Notes under the pieces: model-generated
What the model was told of the DNA's origin: nothing
The model's database searches: none
Seen by the model: only the letters and a program-made list of their open reading frames with translations
In this document: positions 15,616 through 23,115 of the stretch, piece by piece
How positions within the stretch are numbered: position 1 is the first letter of the stretch
Layout of the letters: the number at the start of each line of letters is the position of its first letter
Source of the DNA: Candidatus Bathyarchaeota archaeon
GTDB taxonomy: Archaea; Thermoproteota; Bathyarchaeia; Bathyarchaeales; Bathyarchaeaceae
Direction: 5' to 3'
Assembly (NCBI GenBank): GCA_020350305.1
Contig: CP070709.1
Location: 1,149,787-1,175,985 of the forward strand
Length of the DNA stretch: 26,199 bases
Program-made: the position numbers and the translations under genes

Positions 15616-15947
15616 TGGATTTTCAGTTTTACGGGGTGTGTGGCAATGGGTTATTTGGCGAGGGCCTTGAGTGAAGGCTCGAGTGAGAAAGAGTTTTAGG
15701 AAGGCTTTTCCTTTTTTGTGGTCTACTGTGAATATGAAGTAAGAGGCGAAGTAGTTTTGGTTAACGAAGTGTTGGCATCGATAAAGACTATGCTCGGAGA
15801 AGGCTATACAAGAAATACTGAAGTGGTACATATAACGTCTTGATTGCTCTTTATCCCCATGGATCAAGAATGGTGGTCGCTCCGTCGTATTCATTAGGTG
15901 AGATTCCAAAATAGATTAGTAATTAAGATCAAGGAGCTCCTCAACCT
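15616..15947. other. 332-bp stretch without a convincing gene
   Basis: No gene is clear. On the plus strand, 15646-15843 reads as 65 codons with a single in-frame TAG (15697-15699) after 17 residues: MGYLARALSEGSSEKEF, stop, then a 47-residue tail with a protein-like composition (FFVVYCEYEVRGEVVLVNEV...). This may be a decayed small gene or chance. The opposite-strand open frame here runs through the end of the kinase gene and looks like chance coding. The right end contains AAGGAGCTCC just before the APS-kinase-like gene. Confidence 0.35.
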
Positions 15948-16505
15948 ATGACTCAATTGGGTGGATGGTGCGTCTGGATAACCGGGCTTCCTGGAAGCGG
16001 TAAGTCAGTTATTGCCCAAGCATTGCTGAGGCAGTTGGAACAACAAGACATCTCTGCACAGCTTGTTTCTATTGACATGCTACGTAAAGTTGTTACTCCT
16101 AAGCCTACTTATTCTGAAAAGGAGCGTGACATGGTTTACGCCTCTATCGTCTTTGTCTCTAAGCTTCTCACCCAGAACGGTGTCAACGTCATCATAGATG
16201 CTACTGCTAACCGTCAACGATACCGCGACTACGCGAGAAAACAGATTCCACGCTTTCTAGAAGCCTATGTCCGCTGTCCGCTGGAAATCTGCATAGAAAG
16301 AGAGACCAAACGAGGCAAAACATTCATGGCGCCAAGAGACATCTACAAGAAAGCCTTCACAGGCAAGAGCAAAACAGTGCCAGGCATAGGTGCTCCATAC
16401 GAACAACCACAAAACCCAGAAGTCACAGTAGACTCAGACAAGCAAAGTCCAGAAGATTGTGCAGAAAGAATTCACGAAATAATAGCAAGAACATTCCAAA
16501 CATAG
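15948..16505 (+). CDS. Adenylylsulfate kinase-like P-loop kinase
   Basis: A 185-residue P-loop kinase closest in pattern to APS kinase (CysC), which phosphorylates adenosine 5'-phosphosulfate to PAPS. Walker A is GLPGSGKS (13-20). The C-terminal half has LEICIERETKRG, then IYKKAFTGKSKTVPGIGAPYEQPQNPEVTV, which is the CysC lid and the PYE-P-NPE signature. The middle differs: the usual D-G-D-N-x-R loop is VSIDMLRKVV, and the F-I-S-P segment is IIDATANRQRYRDYAR. No sulfate-assimilation gene is nearby. APS kinase activity is plausible, but another nucleotide or sugar substrate is equally possible. AAGGAG lies 11 bases before the ATG. It is convergent with rpl14e. The second half of the gene is strongly C/A-rich on the coding strand, unlike the preceding kinase gene. 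Confidence 0.75.
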   Translation: MTQLGGWCVWITGLPGSGKSVIAQALLRQLEQQDISAQLVSIDMLRKVVTPKPTYSEKERDMVYASIVFVSKLLTQNGVNVIIDATANRQRYRDYARKQIPRFLEAYVRCPLEICIERETKRGKTFMAPRDIYKKAFTGKSKTVPGIGAPYEQPQNPEVTVDSDKQSPEDCAERIHEIIARTFQT

Positions 16506-16568
16506 CTTTCTATTTGAACCCTATTTGAATTACTAATCGATTGGGTAGACGCCGTCACACATAGAACA

Positions 16569-16850
16569 CTATAGCCTAGGCTTCACAATCTCTTTCATCT
16601 TATCCAACAAACCAGCAACCTTCAAAGTCTCAACAACCTCATTGTCACCGTCACCCTTACCAATCTTAACCTTCATCTCCGTAGGCTCAATATGACCAAC
16701 GTTAACCCGTCTCCGCTTTACACCAGTCACCTTAACAGGACCAGTAACAACAACAAAATTCTTGTCAACAACATCTACAACAACGCAACGCCTACCAGCC
16801 TCACGACCAACAATCTTCACACAAACCCTACCAACTTCAATCGCAGGCAC
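16569..16850 (-). CDS. rpl14e: Large-subunit ribosomal protein L14e
   Basis: A 93-residue ribosomal protein found only in archaea and eukaryotes. It begins PAIEVGRVCVKIVGREAG, the standard KOW-like fold start, followed by RCVVVDVVDKNFVVVTGP and VKRRRVNVGHIEPT, the full family pattern. The open frame starts at 16895, but the family begins at the MPAIEVG position, so I use the GTG at 16850, which follows GGGGG by seven bases. It is the last gene of the spc-derived block; cbf5 (truB), which usually follows, is not here, and the next gene downstream is convergent. cmk is 58 bp upstream. Confidence 0.95.
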   Translation of the reverse strand: MPAIEVGRVCVKIVGREAGRRCVVVDVVDKNFVVVTGPVKVTGVKRRRVNVGHIEPTEMKVKIGKGDGDNEVVETLKVAGLLDKMKEIVKPRL

Positions 16851-16908
16851 CACCGAGCCCCCATTATATTTGAAACGTGAAAACATCATAAACATCCATA
16901 CTTATAAC

Positions 16909-17508
16909 CTAATCGATGCCCAACACAACGCGATCCATAACCAAACAAAGCGTCCTAAAAACCTCATCTGCACTCAAACCATTCGAATCCAAAATCAAAT
17001 CAAAAGGAGAAAAATCGCCACCTAAATCAAACCCGTAAAGTCTCTTGTAGATAATCCGAGTCTTCTCATCTTTCTCCTTTAACGTAGCCAAAGCCCTCTC
17101 AAAACTTGTTCCATCTCTCTCTGCAACACGTCCTGTCCTCACCTTAACAGAAGCCTCCAACCAGACTTTGAACCCCTCATTCAACAACCAAGGCATCGTC
17201 CAACTATCAAAAACAACATTCCCACGCCTCGCACACTCCAAAAGTTTCTCATCAACCTTCTTATCAAACTTGGGCTCCTTCACTCTTTGTTGAAGAAACC
17301 TCATTCCTTCGTCACCTTCCCACCAACCCCTCCCAACCGACTTGTAACCCATTTCAACAGCCAAAGCCTTCAGCGCATTCCCACCAGAAAGATACTCAAG
17401 TCCATATTTCTCGGCCAACCTTTTAGCTACTGAACTCTTTCCACACCCAGTCATTCCACATACACACAACACAACCTTCGATTTCCGCTCCTTACTACAG
17501 CGGCCCAT
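16909..17508 (-). CDS. cmk: Cytidylate kinase, archaeal type
   Basis: A 199-residue nucleoside monophosphate kinase making CDP or dCDP from CMP or dCMP. The P-loop is GMTGCGKSS (18-26); the helix AEKYGLEYLSGGNALKALA corresponds to the CMP-binding region of archaeal Cmk; SWTMPWL and the lid segment AERDGTSFERALA follow. Its place between rpl34e and rpl14e is the conserved archaeal arrangement, which makes the call firm although the sequence is quite divergent. A start at the Val at residue 12 or 13 (VVLCVCG) is possible, since the first 11 residues are extra compared with the family. The 6-bp gap to rpl34e suggests coupled translation. Confidence 0.88.
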   Translation of the reverse strand: MGRCSKERKSKVVLCVCGMTGCGKSSVAKRLAEKYGLEYLSGGNALKALAVEMGYKSVGRGWWEGDEGMRFLQQRVKEPKFDKKVDEKLLECARRGNVVFDSWTMPWLLNEGFKVWLEASVKVRTGRVAERDGTSFERALATLKEKDEKTRIIYKRLYGFDLGGDFSPFDLILDSNGLSADEVFRTLCLVMDRVVLGID

Positions 17509-17514
17509 GTTCAG

Positions 17515-17805
17515 TCAACTCGCTCTTTCTGAAAATTGGATCCTTCTCACAGCCTGCTTCAACAAGTATCGAATGCAACTGTGACACAACTGACCGCCAC
17601 ATATACGTTCAACTCTTCTTTGACTCGCAGAAAGTTTACGAAGCTTCGATGAGGTTAGACGCGGAACCCCTAAAAGCATTTGACCACATCGAGCGCAGTA
17701 TGAAGCACCGATTTTCTCACATCTAAAATGAGTTTCCATACGTCCTCCAGGCAACCGGAGATTCCGGCGTCTTCTGCTTCTTGTCCGTAGAGAGGGTTTA
17801 GGCAT
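17515..17805 (-). CDS. rpl34e: Large-subunit ribosomal protein L34e
   Basis: A 96-residue basic zinc-ribbon ribosomal protein of archaea and eukaryotes. The start MPKPSLRTRSRRRRNLRLPGG is typical, and the ribbon ligands are probably C37-x2-C40 and C74-x2-C77, with GVPRL and LRKLSASQRRVER in between as in the family. Its ATG touches the stop codon of the DUF106 gene (TAAATG), a sign of tight operon structure. Two further Cys (C29, C69) are present. Confidence 0.95.
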   Translation of the reverse strand: MPKPSLRTRSRRRRNLRLPGGRMETHFRCEKIGASYCARCGQMLLGVPRLTSSKLRKLSASQRRVERICGGQLCHSCIRYLLKQAVRRIQFSERAS

Positions 17806-18288
17806 TTAGCTCGGTGCCCCCGACGTCCCCATTGGTATGCCTAACGCTCGCGAAATGAAGGTGCCCGAGGCAAAGGAACAGATAAGATACCACAGAAAAA
17901 GAGGCAATTCGATATAACCTCCACCTAGTCCAGGAAAATAAGCCATAGTACCTACGCCAAATAATGGTATTAGAAAAAGCTGCCAAAGAAGCATGAACGG
18001 AACAAAGTAGACAAGCATGGGTTTGAGCGATTGTTTAAACACTTTACCTTGCAACTGCATAATTCGAGACTGTTGCTTTTGAACCTTTGCAAGAAGTTTC
18101 TTATCTCCAGAGCGTTGCGCCTTTCTAGAATCGGCTGTCCAAGCGCGAATTTCACGTTGCCATGCGTTCATCTGTTCCCTATCAACAAGGATACGGTTGA
18201 CAAGAGATGTAATAAGTGTAATAATTGCTGAAAAGCATAGGATGAATATAGTCGAGCCGGGGGGCATTAACAGCCAATCAGGTAGCAA
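17806..18288 (-). CDS. DUF106 membrane protein, EMC3/TMCO1/YidC-like insertase
   Basis: A 160-residue archaeal member of the Oxa1 superfamily that helps insert proteins into the cell membrane. Three hydrophobic segments are seen: about 13-31 (TIFILCFSAIITLITSLVN), about 89-110 (PMLVYFVPFMLLWQLFLIP), and about 127-148 (LPLFLWYLICSFASGTFIS), with a charged coiled-coil hairpin (about 36-85, rich in Gln, Arg and Lys) between the first two, the exact layout of the family. The start is TTG at 18288, preceded by GGTGAT with six bases of spacing. The block between it and secY, where adk often lies, is 129 bp without a gene. Confidence 0.93.
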   Translation of the reverse strand: MLPDWLLMPPGSTIFILCFSAIITLITSLVNRILVDREQMNAWQREIRAWTADSRKAQRSGDKKLLAKVQKQQSRIMQLQGKVFKQSLKPMLVYFVPFMLLWQLFLIPLFGVGTMAYFPGLGGGYIELPLFLWYLICSFASGTFISRALGIPMGTSGAPS

Positions 18289-18417
18289 TCTTATATCACC
18301 TAACCCAACAGTTCCACAATCTCTTTAGTTTTAACCTTTTCCTATCGGTTTCATCGTTTTCACTGACGCACAAGTTAATAACATGTAGGCATCAGTTATG
18401 AACCCAGAAAGCAATGA

Positions 18418-19857
18418 TCAGCCTCCTAAGAAGCGACGTAAGGCAGGATACATTTCTGCGACGCGTTCTTGCATCAGAAGCTGATAATATTGGTATAGAA
18501 TTCCGACAGCCAGCAAGATGCCCATACCTGTTCCAAACACTCCGAAGAAGTTTGCAACTGAAGCAATCAGCCCTACCAGAACCCCTCCGAGTACAGCAAC
18601 TGTGGGAATGTAACGGTTGAGAAGTGATTCGATGGGTTTACTCGATCTTCTGAATCCTGGAATCTGCATTCCCGAGTCAATGAGTTGCTTCGCAACCATT
18701 TTCGGACCTAAACCTCCCACTTCAAGCCAAGTAAGTGAAAAAACGACGCAAAATGCGATCATGATACCCATGAATCCAAGTGCTCGGAGTGGATCGATTG
18801 CAACGTCTGACAGGTTTTGAGGAGAAATCACATAATATACGAGTCCGCCCACTGGTACAGTTTGGGTTTGTCCATTTTGTTCCACGGTACCGTATTGACC
18901 TAGAAGATTGACCCAAAAATTGCCTGGGCCCCATGGCTGACTCCAAAGAAGTTGAGATATAAAATATACGTTTGCGAAAAGAGCGGAGGCGAAAATCACG
19001 GGCAGGTTGGACACGTACAGTAGCTTGATTGGGTATCGACCGCGAAATCCTCTATAACGGGCGTACGAGATGGGAAGCTCGACTCTAACTCCTTCTGCGT
19101 AGATTACTATGAGAAAAACAGCTATTGTCGTGATGAACCCCAGCATGGTGGGGTTATTTCCAGATCTAAAAAAGACACTACCTAACGATTGACCACTTAG
19201 GATTGTTTGAAAGAAGGCGATCAAAGCCCCAGATAATTTTCCCCCCTCTTCGGGTCCAAATGCAGGTAAAGGAGACAAACAAGACCATGCAATAGTTTGA
19301 GCCACTCCTGCCATAATGAAGAGACTGATTCCACTCCCAATTCCCCAGCCCTTTTGCAACAATTCATCTAAAAGCATAAGCAAAATCCCGGCGAACATGA
19401 GTTGAATAAAGACGACCATGGATCTCGCAGGTAGTAGACTGCCGTACATTCCCCCAATTAGGTATGCGGAAGCTTGAACTCCAATCATGATTATAGAAAA
19501 AGCCTTGGTAGCGGTAGTGAAAAGGGCTCGGTCATCAGGGTTGGACATGTCGCATTCAATCATGTTGGATCCCACAAGAAGCTGTAGGATAATGCCCGCA
19601 GTTACTATGGGGCCTATTCCAAGCTCCATCAAGGTTCCTCGATTCGAGGCGAAAATTACTCGGAGATAAAGGAGGGGATCTCCTCCTTCTGCCCCAACGG
19701 GCAGGTATAATGGCACCTCGGACATGACAAGGTATAATGCCAATGCCATGGCAGTCCAGAACAGCTTTTCGTTAAATCCTACCTTGCGCTGAGGTGGGCT
19801 GACTTCCGGGACAAACCTTGAAAGAGGCTGAAACATCCTGAGGAATCTACCGGCCAT
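18418..19857 (-). CDS. secY: Protein translocase subunit SecY
   Basis: The channel-forming subunit of the archaeal Sec translocon, 479 residues with about ten membrane helices. Conserved stretches include the first helix region VGFNEKLFWTAMALALYLVMSE, the long external loop and plug region, PISYARYRGFRGRYPIKLLY (cytosolic loop with the ribosome-binding basic residues), and GIGSGISLFIMAGVAQ. The open frame begins at a TTG (19893), but MAGRFLRMFQPL at 19857 is the usual SecY start, with AAGGA upstream. It follows rpl15 and precedes DUF106, as in other archaea. Confidence 0.97.
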   Translation of the reverse strand: MAGRFLRMFQPLSRFVPEVSPPQRKVGFNEKLFWTAMALALYLVMSEVPLYLPVGAEGGDPLLYLRVIFASNRGTLMELGIGPIVTAGIILQLLVGSNMIECDMSNPDDRALFTTATKAFSIIMIGVQASAYLIGGMYGSLLPARSMVVFIQLMFAGILLMLLDELLQKGWGIGSGISLFIMAGVAQTIAWSCLSPLPAFGPEEGGKLSGALIAFFQTILSGQSLGSVFFRSGNNPTMLGFITTIAVFLIVIYAEGVRVELPISYARYRGFRGRYPIKLLYVSNLPVIFASALFANVYFISQLLWSQPWGPGNFWVNLLGQYGTVEQNGQTQTVPVGGLVYYVISPQNLSDVAIDPLRALGFMGIMIAFCVVFSLTWLEVGGLGPKMVAKQLIDSGMQIPGFRRSSKPIESLLNRYIPTVAVLGGVLVGLIASVANFFGVFGTGMGILLAVGILYQYYQLLMQERVAEMYPALRRFLGG

Positions 19858-19933
19858 GCGCTTTTCCTTCTTTGAGTATAAGACAGGTTGCAATCCTTGG
19901 TAATTAATTTTTAGCTCAATGAATTAATCTTGT

Positions 19934-20362
19934 TTATTCTAGGATCTGCCCGCCAGCCTTCTCTATTTTTTTGGCCGCGTTTTCTGAGTAAGATGCGATC
20001 TTGACGAGAAGGGGGCTGGTTATGTTTCCCATTCCCAAGAGCTTGTTATATCCTAGCTTGTTGAGGTGTAGAACGGTTTTTTTCTTCTTTTTTTCTGGTT
20101 GTTCCTTAGCCAATCTATCAGCTAGTTCTTCGAGTTGTCCTACATTGATGATGGAGGTTTTGTGGAGTAGACTTTGCGGAGACGTGAATCCTCTTTTTCC
20201 ATAATAGTTGGGCTCGTGCTTTATCACGTAGGTCCACCCCGCTTTGTGACGGCCGGCCTTTCGTCCACCTTTTCCTCCAGTTTTTCTATGCTGCCCGATC
20301 TGACCGTAACCATGGGTTCTGGAGCCGCGCATCTTTCGGGTTTTCCGAAGTTTTTGGGGCAT
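19934..20362 (-). CDS. rpl15: Large-subunit ribosomal protein L15
   Basis: A 142-residue archaeal L15 (uL15 family). The basic Gly-rich N-terminus MPQKLRKTRKMRGSRTHGYG and QIGQHRKTGGKGGRKAGRHK is diagnostic, followed by FTSPQ and a C-terminal KIEKAGGQI strand. The start ATG at 20362 has GAGGT eight bases upstream. It begins the spc-type block here; the usual upstream partners L30 and S5 are absent, and hsp20 lies 44 bp upstream. Confidence 0.97.
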   Translation of the reverse strand: MPQKLRKTRKMRGSRTHGYGQIGQHRKTGGKGGRKAGRHKAGWTYVIKHEPNYYGKRGFTSPQSLLHKTSIINVGQLEELADRLAKEQPEKKKKKTVLHLNKLGYNKLLGMGNITSPLLVKIASYSENAAKKIEKAGGQILE

Positions 20363-20406
20363 GCGATCAACCTCGTTTTAGGCACTTAGGTTTGGGGATT
20401 CTTCAA

Positions 20407-20943
20407 CTATCCTACGAAGATTTTTTCGCCTTTGAATGATTTTTCTACGAGCTTTTTCAGACGTACTTCGAGTACTCCGCTTTTGTACGAAGCTTGAGCG
20501 GATTTGGGGTCCACTCTTGCGGGGAGCGTTAGTTCTTTGTGATATCTTCGTTTCGGTGTGTCAACTGAAACGGTTAGGTGATCTTCGGTTGTATGGAGGT
20601 GTATGTCGCTTTTTTCCACGCCTGGGAGTTCAGCTACGATGACTACGTCTTTGACCTCTTCCATAACGTCAACTAGGGGTTCCCGTTCTTCTCGAATCTG
20701 AGGGCCGAAACGACTATTTTGAACATTTCCGAATTCTCGGATCACTGGTTTCCCGTCAGGTCCGATAGACATCGAGAAACCATATACATAGGGTCTGTAA
20801 GCTTTTGCCTTTTCGGTCGGTGCTTCAAAAGCCTTACTCATCATTTCGTCCATCATGTCCTCGAGTCTGTCAAACTCGTCGAACATATTGAACCATGGGT
20901 GCGAACTTTTTTTCCTTCTTCGTCTCCACCAAGGTTCGCTCAT
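20407..20943 (-). CDS. hsp20: Small heat-shock protein, Hsp20/alpha-crystallin family
   Basis: A 178-residue chaperone that holds unfolding proteins. The alpha-crystallin domain runs from about PLVDVMEEVKDVVIVAELPGV to the conserved SYKSGVLEVRL; an Arg-rich, Trp-containing N-terminal arm (MSEPWWRRRRKKSS) and a Met-rich helix precede it. The tail KIFVG may serve as the IxI/V oligomerisation motif. The open frame extends to 21072, but GGAGGAG sits six bases before the ATG at 20943, which fixes the start. A perfect TATA box is 41-48 bp upstream. It may be read through into rpl15. Confidence 0.93.
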   Translation of the reverse strand: MSEPWWRRRRKKSSHPWFNMFDEFDRLEDMMDEMMSKAFEAPTEKAKAYRPYVYGFSMSIGPDGKPVIREFGNVQNSRFGPQIREEREPLVDVMEEVKDVVIVAELPGVEKSDIHLHTTEDHLTVSVDTPKRRYHKELTLPARVDPKSAQASYKSGVLEVRLKKLVEKSFKGEKIFVG

Positions 20944-20983
20944 CAGTGCTCCTCCGTTGTCAAGATTGAGCGTGAAACGGTGA

Positions 20984-20991
20984 CTATAAAG
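20984..20991 (-). promoter_or_regulatory. TATA box of hsp20
   Basis: CTTTATAG on the minus strand lies 41-48 bp upstream of the hsp20 ATG, predicting transcription start near 20962 and a leader of about 19 bases containing the GGAGGAG ribosome-binding site. No separate heat-shock operator could be identified. Confidence 0.6.
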
Positions 20992-21185
20992 GTATCGATG
21001 AATCCGGCTCTTCACGGTTAGACGGGGGTTGTGTGTGTGATGGGCTCTACCTCGGTTTAAGATATGAGCCAAAAAGGGATTAAATAGAAGGATAGAGAAA
21101 AAGGGGGTTTTGAGGTAACTGTTGCTATTCTTCTGTTCCAGAGAAATGAGAAGAACTGATATATCTGAATGACGTTCAATGAAAA

Positions 21186-22013
21186 ATGGAGGAAAAGAGG
21201 ATAACGCAAGTATTAAAGCCGATTATTCTAAAGCTTGGAGGATCAGTTATTACAATAAAGAACAAGTCCTTTACTCTAAACAAGAGAGCGATCACGAGAC
21301 TTGCAGAAGAGATCAAACGAGCTGATGTTAACTCTCTTGTCATAGTTCATGGTGGTGGTTCTTTCGGTCATCCAGTCGCAAAACAGTACAGGATAGACGA
21401 GGGCTACAAGGATTCGTCACAGATCATAGGATTCTCAAAAACACATCAAGCAATGATGAAACTAAACAAACATGTGATAGATTCCCTAATAAACCAAAAC
21501 ATCCCAGCAGTAGAAATTCAACCCTCCTCCATTATAATTACAAGGTCAGGTCGAATTCACATCATGGAAGAAAGACCGTTAACGAAACTGCTTGAACTAG
21601 GATTCATACCGATTCTTTATGGAAATGCTGTTTCAGACTCCAGCATCGGATTCGCCATCCTGTCCGGCGACCAACTTGTCGCCCAACTCGCAATAAGACT
21701 GAACGCAGACCGCATCATAATAGGTGTAGACGTAGATGGCCTATATACTGCAGACCCAAAAACCCGCCATTCCCCCCAACTCCTCCAACACATCACCTTA
21801 CAACAACTGAAAAAATTACAAAACAAAATCGAAAAAACAAATGTAACAGATGTCACGGGTGGCATGCTCGGAAAAATACTTGAATTAATCCCCGCACTAG
21901 AACATGGAGTTAATGTGAGAATCGTGAACGCCTTAAAACCCGACAACGTTTACCGAGCACTTAGAGGAGAAGTTGTCGGCACATTCATCGAAAAAGGTGA
22001 AAAAACTGCCTAA
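21186..22013 (+). CDS. ipk: Isopentenyl phosphate kinase
   Basis: A 275-residue amino-acid-kinase-fold enzyme that phosphorylates isopentenyl phosphate to isopentenyl diphosphate in the archaeal mevalonate pathway. KLGGSVIT (16-23) is the nucleotide/phosphate loop. HGGGSFGHP (55-63) contains His62, the family-specific catalytic His that separates IPK from other kinases of the fold. GNAVSDSSIGFAILSGDQL and VDVDGLYTADP are the distal blocks. A TGATATATC box about 20-29 bp upstream of the ATG and the absence of a clear ribosome-binding site fit a nearly leaderless transcript. It heads the four-gene operon ipk-fni-idsA-gltX and overlaps fni. Confidence 0.95.
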   Translation: MEEKRITQVLKPIILKLGGSVITIKNKSFTLNKRAITRLAEEIKRADVNSLVIVHGGGSFGHPVAKQYRIDEGYKDSSQIIGFSKTHQAMMKLNKHVIDSLINQNIPAVEIQPSSIIITRSGRIHIMEERPLTKLLELGFIPILYGNAVSDSSIGFAILSGDQLVAQLAIRLNADRIIIGVDVDGLYTADPKTRHSPQLLQHITLQQLKKLQNKIEKTNVTDVTGGMLGKILELIPALEHGVNVRIVNALKPDNVYRALRGEVVGTFIEKGEKTA

Positions 22014-23115
22014 CCCAATCGAGAAAAGAAAGACTAACCACATCCGCACATGTATAGAAGAAAACGTCCAAGCCAAACAAGCAACGACAGGATTCGAGGA
22101 TGTCTTCCTTGTCCACAGGGCCCTACCAGAAATTGAACGAGACAAAATCAACCTCCCAACAAAAGTTTTCAACCATAAACTTTCCGCCCCACTCATCGTG
22201 GAAGCCATGACTGGAGGATCCACAGAAACGGCGAAAATCAACGCAGCCATAGCCGAAGCGGTGGAGGAGCTAGGCTTAGGAATGGGGGTTGGAAGCCAAC
22301 GAGCCGCAATTGAGAACCCAAAACTAGAAAGCACATTTGCGGTCACTAGGAAAAGAGCGCCTACCGCCTTTCTCATAGCCAACATCGGAGCACCCCAGCT
22401 GGTCAGAGGATACGATGTCAAGCAAGCCAGAAAAGCTGTGGAAATGATAGACGCCGACGCACTAGCCATTCACCTAAACCCGTTGCAAGAAGTCATCCAA
22501 CCGGAAGGAGAAACAAACTATGTCGGTGTCCTAAATAAAATCAGAGAAATCACACAGGCAATTGACATCCCAATCATAGCTAAGGAAACGGGTACGGGTG
22601 TAGCAGCCGAAGAAGCAAAAATGCTTGAAGCCGCAGGGGTAGCAGGAATAGATGTAGCAGGGGTCGGAGGAACGAGCTGGGCAGCAGTCGAATATTACCG
22701 AGCGAAAAAAATGCAAGACAAATTCCGTCAAAGGCTCGGCGAAGACTTCTGGGACTGGGGCATACCCACCGTTGCAAGCCTCGTCGAGGTCGTCCAATCC
22801 GTAGATCTCCCAGTCATAGCCTCGGGCGGAGTGCGCTCTGGAATAGACGTCGCAAAGAGTTTAGCACTAGGCGCAAGTCTAGCTGGTATGGCTTCACCGA
22901 TCTTACGCCCCGCCACAAAAGACCCAAACAAGGTTAGAAAAACGCTTCAATTCATAATAGAAGAGTTAAGAAACACCATGTTCCTTGTAGGAGCAGAATC
23001 CACTCAGAAAATAAAGAAGGCTCCACTCGTGTTAACCGGAAAGACAGCTGAATGGTTGCGAACGCGAGGCTTCCAATTTGAACAGTATGCGAGAAGAAGG
23101 GAAGTGGTTAAATGA
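21973..23115 (+). CDS. fni: Isopentenyl-diphosphate delta-isomerase, type 2 (FMN-dependent)
   Basis: A 380-residue TIM-barrel flavoprotein that interconverts IPP and DMAPP. Signatures in order: KRKTNHI near the start, EAMTGGSTETAKIN, GVGSQRAAIENP, ANIGAPQL, AIHLNPLQEVIQPEG (with the catalytic His/Gln region), IIAKETGTG, DVAGVGGTSWAAVE, and ASGGVRSGIDVAKSLALGA for FMN phosphate binding. The listed start is the TTG at 21973, 41 bp inside ipk; a GTG at 21997 is an alternative, and neither has an ideal ribosome-binding site, so translation is probably coupled to ipk. The stop overlaps the idsA start by four bases (ATGA). Confidence 0.95.
   Translation: MSAHSSKKVKKLPNPIEKRKTNHIRTCIEENVQAKQATTGFEDVFLVHRALPEIERDKINLPTKVFNHKLSAPLIVEAMTGGSTETAKINAAIAEAVEELGLGMGVGSQRAAIENPKLESTFAVTRKRAPTAFLIANIGAPQLVRGYDVKQARKAVEMIDADALAIHLNPLQEVIQPEGETNYVGVLNKIREITQAIDIPIIAKETGTGVAAEEAKMLEAAGVAGIDVAGVGGTSWAAVEYYRAKKMQDKFRQRLGEDFWDWGIPTVASLVEVVQSVDLPVIASGGVRSGIDVAKSLALGASLAGMASPILRPATKDPNKVRKTLQFIIEELRNTMFLVGAESTQKIKKAPLVLTGKTAEWLRTRGFQFEQYARRREVVK

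Noticed and set aside
15514..15909. 131-codon minus-strand open frame
   Set aside because: It runs antisense through the end of the kinase gene, has a composition driven by the opposite coding strand, and matches no family I know.
20944..21072. 43-residue N-terminal extension of Hsp20
   Set aside because: The TATA box and GGAGGAG ribosome-binding site lie within it, so transcription would start downstream of its first Met.
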